A stretch of 18,686 nucleotides of DNA from Rhizophlyctis rosea (Eukaryota > Chytridiomycota > Chytridiomycetes > Rhizophlyctidales > Rhizophlyctidaceae), in NCBI GenBank assembly GCA_027596075.1, contig JADGJC010000541.1, forward strand, positions 1 to 18,686, in the 5' to 3' direction. The notes beneath the pieces are model-generated. The model saw nothing but the letters and a program-made list of their open reading frames with translations. It did no database searches and was not told the DNA's origin. This document shows, in pieces, positions 1 to 10,005 of the stretch. Position numbers and translations under genes: made by a program. The number at the start of each line of letters is the position of its first letter. Positions within the stretch are counted from its first letter, which is position 1.

Positions 1-264
1 AAGTCACAATGGAACGGATGTTAGCGTGGTGGTGGGCCATATATAAGCCACAAGTTGGCGCCCTACGTGGGGGTGCAAATTTTGGGTTGAAGGGGACTGT
101 ATGGGAGGGAGGGAAGACAGACTCTGCGATTTCATGATATTCATCAAACCAATTTCGGGTTTGATTATTTTGCTTTTTCGTTGTTGGTTGATTGACATGG
201 ATGAAGATTTGATGCAGATGGGCAGACGGGGTAGGAAGGAAGTGTGTTATGTAAGCCACGCGCG

Positions 265-293
265 CACGTGATAATGACGTCGGGGTGACGCGT
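265..293. promoter_or_regulatory. Clustered CACGTG, TGACGTC and ACGCGT boxes
   Basis: Within 29 bases lie CACGTG (265-270), TGACGTC (275-281) and ACGCGT (288-293). These match known fungal consensus sites: bHLH/Cbf1 E-box, bZIP CRE-like site and the MluI cell-cycle box bound by MBF. The cluster is about 440 bases upstream of the ATG at 733. Function is inferred from motif identity only, and it could equally serve a leftward gene outside the window. Confidence 0.4.
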
Positions 294-684
294 CGACTCC
301 TGCACAAAGTGGCTTTGGCGGGTCCACACCGTGCGTCAATTATATCTTGACTACTCAACGACTGGATGTTACCTAGCATGTTGTCACTGTTGTAAAGACG
401 GGCAGTGCTCGTCATCTCAGCAACCTCCAAAAACCCGTCCTCCTTGCTCATATCCCATCTTCTACTGCTTCCTTTATCAACCTACACTCCGTACGGCGAT
501 CCATCGCTTATCGACAGAGGACCCTGTACAATCACATCCAGTAATACGGCCAATAACGGGATCCATCTACCTCGCCTCTCTATCGTGCATACCCATCAAG
601 CAACAAAATCCTCTTGGCGTGAGATCAAATACATAATACCCCATAATCTGCATATTTCCGGCTTTTGAAACTCGTACATAGTGC

Positions 685-691
685 TATATAT
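685..691 (+). promoter_or_regulatory. Possible TATA element
   Basis: TATATAT lies 41 bases before the start codon at 733. That would leave a very short leader, so this may be AT-rich 5' UTR rather than a working TATA box. Confidence 0.2.
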
Positions 692-732
692 CTTTTAGTT
701 GTCATATTGTCAATTACCCTCTTCAATTAACC

Positions 733-3700
733 ATGGCGGACAACGCTAGCAAAGGGGCCACGGCTCTCTCTCAGGGTCCAAACGTTGAAAAAGATCCCGG
801 TAATTTGAAGAAGCTCGTCCATAACGAGAATCATCGTGAACCCGATTCGGACCCTTCCACAAACGTCGCACCCGATCATGAGGGGTTCGTGGCGGGCCAG
901 CAAGATCCATCGCATAAGGCTGCGGAAGCAGAGGGTGGCAATGGTGAGTTTTGGGTGGCGGCAGACTATTTAAATGGTGCAATCCTTAAGATGGAAAATA
1001 AACAATGAGACATCATGAAATATACCTTGACAAAATCTACACTTTTACTGATGCCCTGCCTGCCTTGCTGCAGCTCCAACACAACCGGCATCTCACAAGG
1101 ACTCTGAGGCATTTGATCCAAATGACCAAAGTCGCGCGGCAAATAACCTCGAACAGGAGAAGGGTAGTTCCACCCAAGAGTATGCTTCGGAAGATCATAC
1201 GCCAGCTCGCGGAGCATCATCGGGAGGTTCCTCAGGTCCAAAGCCTGGTCAGTCCAAAACGCAGGCAGATAAGGAGGCAAAGATGGCGGTACCACCGTCG
1301 CAGCAAGAGAATGGTCCTAAGGAAGTCTTCGAAACCACCGAAAACGACAACGCTACCGCCAAAACCGAGGACGCCACCGCTCGACCTACCGCTCCTGGCC
1401 TAACAACATCCGGATCAGCAGCCGGTGCTGCAGCCGAGTCTGAGAAGGTCAAACAAGACATGAAAGAGCAGCCCGGTATTCAGCTGACTCTTCCTGGCGC
1501 CAACATTCCTTTCAACCTCTCCCGCTCCGCCGCCATCAAAGAACGGTATGCTCGTTTGGAAATTCCCATCACGGGCATTCCCGGTACGCGAGAGAACACA
1601 AAGCCGGTTAAGCCTAGAGGTCAGCTCTTGGTTGCCTCCAGAAGCAAGAAGGATATCGAGCAGATGATGCCTCGCCTTGCGGAATTCTTGAACACTTTCA
1701 ACCCTTATATCAACACTGGTGTCCTACTCGCGCTGGCCTTTGTTGGGTGGGGTATTGGCACGCTGGGATTCAGCTGGATCTGGGTTGCCATCGCGTCTGC
1801 CGCTGGCGGTTGGTACATTGTTAGGATTCGGGACAAGTTCTTGAGCAAACCCAAGGAAGTCAACGTCAAGATCGAAGAGACTGTTTTGAGTGTAAGTATT
1901 ACGCATCATTCAATGCGTCTTTACCTCGTAGCTGATCATGTCTCAATTCAATATAGCTCGGCAAGGGTGTTGAAACGGCCGAATGGCTGAACTTCTTCCT
2001 GGCCCAAATCTGGCCCGTCATTGACCCCATCATCTTCCAAGCTGGGCTGGATCAGGTGGAAGAGATCGCAAAGAAGCAAGCTCCGCCGCCAATCGTATGT
2101 TGCTTTCGTTGTGCTGAAATGTTTTCGGATTGTTCATCTTCTAATGGATTTCAACATCCAGGAGCGAGTGTGGATTGAAACCGTAGAACTCGGAGCTCGT
2201 GCCCCACGAGTCACAAGTGTGCAAGTTCATCCTTCCTCCAGTGGTGACGATGCAATCGTAAGTTTCCTATGATTTCTTTCGTTCATGGTTCATCACTAAT
2301 GTTGAGCATCCTGTCACTGTAGCTCATGGACATGACCGTTGCGATGCGCCCATCACCTCAAGAACTTGCATCGAAAAAGCGGCTCAACACCTACGTTCTG
2401 GCAATGGTTCGGTTCGGCCACCCCAAGTTGGGGAGCATCAATTTCCCGATCTTGGTGGAGGAAGTTGGATTCGAGGCGCAGGTATGCATCCTGAATCCGC
2501 GATATTTGAATAAGTTTACTTGGCACTAACGGCACGCCGCACGTGTCTGCAGATTCGGTTGCACCTTCAACTCATGTCGCAGGCACCTTTCGCCAAGGCA
2601 CTGAGCTTCACTCTCTTGAGTTCGCCGCAAGTCAACTTCGCTGTTAGGCCTGGGAAGAAGATAGATCTCATGAACGTAAGATTTTGGCTGTTTTATGAAA
2701 GTTGTACTCGACAGTGGCTGATCGTCCATCATCATAGTTACCAATGTTGTCCCAAGCGGTGCTGGGCATCATGGAAACTGCGGTACGTAAAGATTTGCCA
2801 CATTTATCACATATATACCAATTCATACTGACTTGCTTCCTATCAGATGAGTCAGATTATTGTATCGCCCAAGGTGATGAGCTTGGAGTTGGACAAGATC
2901 TTGGGAGGACAACGAGGTGAGGCAGTGCGGTTTGATACGGCCATCCATACCTCGTCTTGTGACACATTATCCTTCATGTCGTAGATTCGAAGGCTATCGG
3001 TGTCATTAAGATCGTCTTCCGTGAGGCTAAGGGACTACGCCGGGCAGATTGGATGGGTATGAGTGATTGTTGTGCCTCACATCTCACGCTTTTGCTCACG
3101 CAAGTTTATGTCATACAGGCTCCAGCGATCCGTACGCAACTCTCGGACTCGGCTCCTCCCACAAGTTCCTTGCTCGCTCGCGTGTCATCCCGCGCGACCT
3201 CCACCCCGTCTGGAACGAAACGCATTACTGCCTCATCACGAACGACGATGTCCGAAACGGGTTCCCGCTCACCGTCCGTGTCTTTGATTACGACGCCGTT
3301 GGTTATGACGACGTGCTGGGCCAGTTCAGCATGCGGTTGGAGGAAGTCGTGAAGAGTGAAGGTGTTTTGTTCGACGGATGGAAGGGTTTGTTGGGGAAGA
3401 AGGAAACTGATAAGAAGGGGAAGAACAAAGATGAGGAGGGCGAAGAAAGCATTGGAAAGACGGGGAAGATCAATTTCCAGATTGGGTACTTCCCCAAGAT
3501 GGATATCAAGACGCGGAAGGAGGATGCAGAGAAGTTCAGTGAGTACCGATGCTGACCAGAAGCTCGTGAAATTTACCGTATTCGCTGACCGCTGCGTCTT
3601 ACCCATCAGGTGGCGGAATCCTTCAACTGCACATCCACCAATGTACCGATTTGCTTTTGAAATCCAAGGACAAATACGGGCTGTTTGTGTCTCCTTATGT

Positions 3701-5413
3701 CCATGTATGTCCTGCTATCCAGATCGTCGTCCATATTTTGCGACCGCCCAAGCTCATCATACCATTAATCTTGCAGGTCTTCGTCAATGGTAACCGTGAG
3801 TTTGGAACCCGAGTCAAACAGGACAACCCGTCTCCGATATTCAATGCCTCGACTGAAATTTTCCTCCGGGACTGGCACACGGCGCGCATCCGCTTCGTGG
3901 TGAAGGATTACCGCATGCACGAGCATGACCCCGTCATTGGCGTTGTGGTGCTTCAGCTCAATGAGATTTTCAAGAACAGCGGAGATATGAGCTACACCGC
4001 TTGGCATCATTTGGAAAGCGGAATTGGGTTTGGAAAGTTGAGGGTTGGAATCGTGTTCACACCGGTTAGAATGGATGAGCCGGCTCATATGAAGGGTTTC
4101 GGTAAGTTCGTTTGGTGCATCATTGAGTTGTTGTGACCTTCCCTTGCTGATCCCTCCAAACAGATGTGGGAGAACTTGAGCTCAACAACTTCAAGGTCAA
4201 TGGATTGGAGAAGCTATTCAAGGGTAAGCATGCGAGTGCACTGACAAAGACAACCGATCCAAAAGACTTACCGGATACGTATCGCGCAGACAACACAACC
4301 CCTCCCACTACCCACCTTGTCATTCGTAGTCCCGTCACGGAACCCAAGAAGATCACCCTTTCGCACAGTTCCGAAGCGACCTTCAACCCCTCTTGGGACG
4401 AGCACCACACCATTCGCGTCGCCCATCGATACCAAACGTCCCTACGCTTCGAACTCCGGTCGCGCGGCATGATTGGCGGTCACACTCTTGCCGTCGGCAA
4501 GATGTTCCTCCAGGATCTCGCCGATGGGGAGCAGAAGTCGGTGGTTCTGCGGTTGGGAAAGTGGCGCAGGCGGTCCAAGGATGGTGACAAGGAAGAGGAG
4601 CAGAGTGCGGAAGGGAGCATTGGTTCGACGGAAGTGACAAAGCCGCCAGAGGTCAACCCCACTGTGACGGATCCGGCGAAGCGAGGCGACGGTGGTAAGG
4701 AAGGGGAGGAAGGGAAGAAGGCTGATGACGACGAGTCCAAACGAACTTTGGTGGAGCAGCCGGATCATCAAGGGGAGAAGCAGGCGGATATAGACCAGGC
4801 GGATACGGATGAGGACGAGACGGGATGGGCTAGTGAGACAGAAAGTGTTTTGTCGGAGGGGGACACGGAATCAATGGTGTCGGAGGACGAGTATGATGGG
4901 AACGCCCAGGCCGCCGACAAGTCGTCTTTCAGCTCGGCTGCGGACAAGGACAAGGAAAGGCCAACCTTGACCTTCGATGCCACCTTCCACCCCGGCCTCA
5001 CCTGGATCTCTGCTCCCCGCGAAGGCGACGAGTTGGAGATGCTTCTCTTGGGCACCACGTCGGAAACCACGACGGATGCACAGAAGCGCATCACCAAGCA
5101 GACGGGAGCGGGCAAGAAGAAGAAGCAGGGTTCCAAGGTGTTCTCACTGGCGGGCGGCAATGATGGGACGGTCAAGAGCGCTTCTGCGCAGGCGACCAGT
5201 GACGGTGAAGGAGGGGATGAGAACGAGGAGGAGGAGGATTACCAAAAGAGGTTGGTGGATGCCAAGGATAAAGCGAAGGAGAAGCATGGGTTGGGCGGTA
5301 ATTCGTTGACGAGGACGTTGACGTGGGGCAAGGATTCACTTATTGGTGGCGCGAAGAAGAGTAGGGTTTGGCGCAGGATGCAGAAGAAGTCCTTGCCGCA
5401 GTACCAGGAGTAG
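733..5413 (+). CDS. SMP- and C2-domain lipid-transfer protein (tricalbin/Mug190-like)
   Basis: Predicted 1273 aa. Exons: 733-943, 1074-1891, 1957-2094, 2162-2257, 2323-2481, 2553-2675, 2738-2782, 2847-2916, 2985-3056, 3119-3538, 3610-3704, 3777-4101, 4164-5413. The start is the first in-frame ATG, in CCATGG. Visible order: a charged low-complexity N-terminus; a hydrophobic hairpin-like stretch (about residues 276-322); an SMP domain (about 344-550, opening with VETAEWLNFFLAQIWP); C2A (about 556-660) with SSDPY and DYDAVGYDD, aspartates placed to bind Ca2+; C2B (about 718-840) whose first loop lacks aspartates; a degenerate C2-like segment (about 905-975); and an acidic tail. Known for the family: ER-anchored tethers that move phospholipids between the ER and the plasma membrane. 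The about 130-residue Glu/Asp/Ser insertion (about 990-1120) is unusual. Its size suits the fungal Mug190-type group, but I cannot separate that from tricalbins by eye. Confidence 0.9.
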
Positions 5414-5432
5414 GGTGGCGGGTTGGGTCGGG
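5413..5432 (+). other. G-quadruplex motif overlapping the stop codon
   Basis: Four GGG runs (5413-5415, 5420-5422, 5425-5427, 5430-5432) are separated by loops of 4, 2 and 2 bases, which fits the standard G3 quadruplex pattern. The first G is the last base of the TAG stop of the SMP/C2 gene, and the G-rich strand is the mRNA strand. RNA folding is inference. Confidence 0.55.
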
Positions 5433-6046
5433 TGCAGGCCTCTTTTTCTTTGTAACTTTTTCTTCTGTGCATCGTTTGATCGATCGGAATGTAGTCATAT
5501 GTCTCCTGCTTTTACCCTTTATCATGTGAAAAATGTAGTCAATAGTAATTCCATTTTGAACCGAAATTTTGCACCAACCACATATGCCATTCAACCAGGC
5601 GGTGGGCGTGATTGATGTTTGCTGCAGCGATCGTCCGCATTGCGATTGTTCTGTGTGCAGGGAACAGGTGAACATCGAAATTTCATAAATTAACAGCGAA
5701 AAAATGGTTTTCGGCAAGTCATCTGCCACAACTACATACAACGAAACTTGCTAACAAAAGAAACTGCAAAAAGGGAACTATGAAACTATACAAAACAAAA
5801 CTATGCTATGGAAACAAAAAAACGTCTTCCGAGCCCGCTGGAGACAAGGACACAGAAGAACAGCAAAATAAGAAAAACAAAACGTAACAAAAATCTGTGG
5901 CAAAAACTATCTTTGCAGAAACCCAAAACCCATCTATGTTAAATAAGGCAAAAAAATGATTCGGGGGCCGGCGGAACTGATTGAAATTGTGACTCGGACG
6001 GACGAGACAGCTTAGGCGGTGTGTGGTGTGCCTTTGCTTCATTTGT
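5433..6046. other. Convergent intergenic region (two 3' UTRs)
   Basis: This stretch separates the stop codons of two genes pointing toward each other. It is A-rich on the plus strand around 5690-5960, as expected of a U-rich 3' UTR of the minus-strand gene. No RNA gene, repeat or supported ORF was seen. Confidence 0.5.
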
Positions 6047-8481
6047 TTACGAGCGACGAGGTTGGCGACGGGTTGCGGCACGCCTGCCCGGCCGGTACTC
6101 GTCGTCGTCCGAAGGGAGGTTGATATCCATCTCCGAATCTGAAGACGTGGAACTGGAGGACGAGGTGGTGGAATCGTCGTCCGAGTCGGAGTCCGAGAAG
6201 AAGCTTGGATCAGCTGCTTTGCCTTTGACACGGCGAGCGCCCTTGCTGGCATGGTTGTCAGGATTGGCTTGGTCGCAGCCGAGGAAGTCGTCGATGATGT
6301 CGGCTGACGGTGTGGAGCGAATGGTGCTCTTGCAGGATGTGCTGCGCTTGGATTGGGTGCGACGACGGGAGGCCGTGCTGGAGCGGCGCCCGCGACTTGA
6401 GAGTGTAGGTGGGTCTTCCGTGGCACCTCCCACGATGAAGCGAGGGTCGATGATCCGCTTGCGGCGGACGATTGGGATTGGAGGCGGGGATACCGAGGTA
6501 TTCTTGTAATGTGTTCTGTAGTGCTATGATTTCCAGTAACACTGTGAGATGATTCATCATTGCGATAAAGCTGAATGAAAATGGTTATGTACCTGTCGCA
6601 TGTTGTCCTGTCTCGCAAACACCGACTCGCAGTTCTCATAGGGGCACTGGAATGGTTTGACCCCAACGTGTATTCTCGTATGACGGGACAAATGCCCGGC
6701 TGTTGCGAAGGTCTTGCCACAATCGGGCCAGCGACATTCGTATCTCTTGAACCCACCCCTGCGTTTCGGCTCCTTGCCATTGCGAGCCGTTCGCTTGGCA
6801 CGCTTCGGTGGATCGAGCGGGGGAGTAGCCGGCACTTTCCGCTTGCGGATACGTTTGGGCGCGGGAGACGGACTTTTGGCTGCAGCGGGCGGTGGGTTGA
6901 TTGGTGCGCTTCGAGATGTGCGAGCGCGGTCACGGCGGCGACTGAGAGGTTCTTCAGCATCCGAATCCGTAGAGGACGCGGCTGCATCGGAGTTGGCAGA
7001 CGGAAGGCGCAGTTGAGAGGTTTGTGGAAAGCGACGTTGCTCACAAGGGGTGTCGGAGTTCGCTGGCTCGTTGGGAACAATCTTGCCTGCAACGGACTGA
7101 GCTCTTCCTCCAGGCCTGCTTTGTCTTGATCCGTCCGAGGTAGAGTTTGTGTAACTGGGCGAGACCAATTGCAGGATTTGTTCGTCAATGCTTGGTGCGC
7201 AGTTTTGGGTTGGGCTGTATTGTGTAAAGTTGAGTGACGTTTGCAGATCATGACACATATTCCAAAGCGATAATCACCTATGGTCATTCACAACCGGAGG
7301 GATCACTTCATTGTCCCAATGATCAATATTTGCTGTGGGATCCATTGCGAGCTTGCCGCTGGACTCAACACGATCCTCGCGAGAGTTCCCATCATCAACG
7401 TCGGGGTCGATGGTCTTCTCAGGTGCGGATGTTCCCTGCACTTGATGATGGTGCGCCTCCGAGTCAGTGGACGTCCCCATGTCGTAAGAGATTTCGGGTA
7501 TGCCATATCCCCGAGTTGCGGGAACTCCTGACTCCCCTTCCCAGTCGTCCGAACGTTTTGTGTCAAGGATGGTTTCCTCTGCCGTCTGTTTCGGCGGCAG
7601 AGATCCCAACTCTTGACTGGAGAAGTCCAGTTGTCCCCGGTTCTCAATAGCCATATCACTAGCTATCGGCAAACGCTGTGAACACTCGGGCTGCGTAGCG
7701 GTGCAAGCGTATTCAGAAGGAACTGTGAGCTGGACGTGTGGGTCGAGGATGTCGACGGGCGCACAGGGGAAGGGTTGGAAAAGGAGGTTGTTTCGACTTG
7801 TTTGGGTACCGTACACTCCGATGATGTTTCGGGTGTCGAATATGGTTGGGTCGATGCCGACGGTGGGAGGCGAAAGTTGGATTGAAGGCGGCTTGGTGGT
7901 GCAAGTGCAAAGTGGTTGACTGTTCTCCCCTGAAAGGCTGTGGTGATGAAGGGTATCCGTGAGTGCAGCTTGAGGCAACGTCGAAAAACGCGGAGCTGGC
8001 TGCCCATGAGAACGTGCTGAAGGTCCCGCAAGAAGCCCGTCATCCAACGGATAGAAACTGTAATCCGAGAAATGTGAGATGGGGGTCGAGGGCGGCGTTG
8101 GAAGGTGGTTTTCCGGGGAGCCGCCCGTTGGCCAATCGTGATATTGAGTTGGCGGATGGTATTCATGCGGATAGGTTTGAGGACCTTGGGCGTAGATAGG
8201 GGATAGTGGTGCTTGCACCTGCACAGGTGGTGGCGGAGGATGGGACAAGGTCCAAGAGGTATATGATTGATACCCTGGATAGTGACATTGCCATCAGGTT
8301 CCATGTGCGCGTGACTCCCCTCTGAAGTGAAATTGATGACAGTATACTGATTTGATACTGCACCTTGGTCATTGAAGTTGCTGGTCCTCCAATGATGTTG
8401 CTGACGAAGGGGTGCACTTTGTAGGGAGGAAGACGGAGCCGGATAATCCCAGGACGTGAGCGGAAGACATGGGTCAAGCAT
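6047..8481 (-). CDS. C2H2 zinc-finger transcription factor (Nrg1/FlbC-type fingers)
   Basis: Predicted 746 aa. Exons, read on the minus strand: 8481-8274, 8211-7278, 7214-6593, 6523-6047; introns of 62, 63 and 69 nt. The start is the only in-frame ATG after an upstream TGA. The N-terminal half is rich in Pro, His, Ser and Gln, typical of activation or repression regions. A basic cluster (PAPKRIRKRK, then PPKRAKRTARNGKEPKRR) is a likely nuclear signal. Two adjacent C2H2 fingers follow at about residues 539-594: CRWPDC...HTRIH and CPYENC...HYRTH, both C-x4-C-x12-H-x3-H. The QDNMRQHYRTH part resembles the second finger of the Nrg1/FlbC group of fungal regulators. The last intron cuts finger 2 immediately before its first zinc-binding His; only the acceptor at 6524 restores HYRTH. 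The tail has an acidic Ser/Asp tract and a basic end. Targets are unknown; the exon 1/2 junction is the least certain. Confidence 0.85.
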
Positions 8482-9274
8482 TACGGATTTTGATGAAGAA
8501 TCAGGATGCGACCATAAACGACAGGGTCTTGGGATGATGAAACACCTTCAGCTCATTACAAGAGAACCGTTGAGCGAGGAAGGGTCGTGGGAAGGGGCCG
8601 ATCTTTTAAGTTTCACGATGAAAGGAGGGCGCAATAGTTGCAAACATGGCAAACCGTGCGATCTGATAATGGGGGGGAATGAGTCCCTGTGGACCTATGA
8701 GAGTCAGTCTCCTGACAGCGGCTGTATCTTTGAGGTACAATTTTTCATCATGCGTCATGTCCAAGTGCTGCTGCTCCTCCGACTCGCTGTGAAAGCACCG
8801 TGGCGCTGTGGGAGCCAGCCCGATAGTATCCCTTCCCATCGCACCTCAATACACACCACTCATCAGAATAGCATGCTGGGGCTGGCTAATGGCGCCCTTT
8901 GGTGCTGATGATGTAAATTTCATTATATTGGTGGCTGGCTGGGTGGAGAGGACAGCTGGAAAGGTGTACTGTAAGAAGCGAGGGCCACATATGTGTCGCA
9001 TGACGATTTGAGTGGGCCCGCGCCCTTGGCCGCCAGAAGACTGCCGCGCCCCCCATTTCAACAAAGCAAAGCGCGTCGAGACTCGATGGTTTGGACAGTT
9101 CATGACCAGGGACAGGGGTGAATGCAATCAGGGTGCAGTAAATATGATATTGTCAGTTTCATCTGCACTTTGAATCGATCAAAACTGAAACACGAATGGA
9201 TCTGACCCATTAGAAACTTCGCGGCAACCGCCACATAGACAACGGTGGTCTAAAAAAATCGTAGCCCAACTTTT

Positions 9275-9301
9275 TCAATTCAAGGACTGCCTTGGAATTG
9301 A
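9275..9301. repeat. Imperfect inverted repeat
   Basis: TCAATTCAAGG (9275-9285) and CCTTGGAATTGA (9290-9301) are reverse complements apart from one unpaired base, with a 4-base loop ACTG. It could be a dimeric protein site or a small hairpin in the divergent promoter. No function is shown. Confidence 0.5.
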
Positions 9302-9837
9302 CATCCCGAGATTCCATAAGCCATAGTGATGTCAGCCAGTTATGCAATATGCAAATACGTCAAGGGAAATAACGAACGTGCAATGCCGTGATGACCTGAG
9401 GTGATAATGACGAGACAGGTCACACTTCCATCGACAGCAAAAGTTGGGGGGGACATGACGTTGATGGCTTCCAGAGGGAAGGATTGCTGTCCTCCCATGG
9501 TCCGTGTTGTGAGCAAGTAAGCAAGGTAAGCAAAATTGGCAATTTGCAGCGAAGTGGGCGGTGGGGAGCAATTTGAGGGGCAGGGTGTAGGTGGCGAGGT
9601 TTGGATATTTATCAGTATGACAATCAACCTGGGATTGATGCGGCCTGTGTAACGCCTTGAATTGGCTGGATTGCCATACCCATCCACAATGTGCTGGATA
9701 TGGATCGCCTGCACACCAAACAGCCTCCTTCAACTCTTCACCCAGCCTGCTGCATTGTGCTTGACTTTGCTTGTCAACACTTTCTACCTACCAGCTAGCC
9801 GACCCGCAACTGCTATTCGGCAGCCTGTTGAGCAAAG

Positions 9838-9942
9838 GTATTGGTCGCGCGGACTACGCTGTTTGATCACGCTCAGCGAAAAATGCGCTGGGAGCTGACA
9901 GCTTTTTGCTTGGTTTTCCTTCTGGCCTGCAACGTACTACAG
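9838..9942 (+). other. Possible 5' UTR intron of the RRM gene
   Basis: A donor-like AAAG/GTATTG at 9838 and an acceptor ACTACAG ending at 9942 bracket 105 bases. The 3' part has a CTGAC branch-like site (9895-9899) and a pyrimidine-rich tract of C/T runs (9902-9923), which is how introns elsewhere in this window end. Removing it deletes an upstream in-frame ATG at 9883. This is inferred without transcript data. Confidence 0.35.
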
Positions 9943-10005
9943 GCTTTTCGCACCGATCTCAGAAACGAAAGAAGGTTCACCGAGCACCACAAGCACTGCG
10001 CAAAA

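Larger units (their letters stand above)
1..732. other. Gene-free upstream region of the SMP/C2 gene
   Basis: No coding segment here is supported: the open frames are short, lack recognisable domains and show no splice-linked continuation. The right part is the leader and promoter of the gene starting at 733. The middle holds the clustered boxes described separately. The left 240 bases may belong to an upstream gene outside the window, but nothing in them shows this. Confidence 0.5.
8482..10005. other. Divergent intergenic region between zinc-finger and RRM genes
   Basis: About 1.5 kb holds the promoters and leaders of two genes pointing apart. The ORFs in it are short, lack domains and do not splice into anything recognisable. 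It contains the inverted repeat at 9275-9301 and a possible 5' UTR intron at 9838-9942. No tRNA or other RNA gene was seen. Confidence 0.5.

Noticed and set aside
6021..7129. Long plus-strand open frames (6021-6509, 6575-7129)
   Set aside because: They are antisense shadows of the high-GC zinc-finger exons and show no recognisable protein features.
5806..7287. 493-codon open frame on the minus strand overlapping the zinc-finger gene
   Set aside because: It is an alternative frame across exons 3-4 and an intron of the C2H2 gene, with no domain, and the overlapping frame carries clear zinc fingers.
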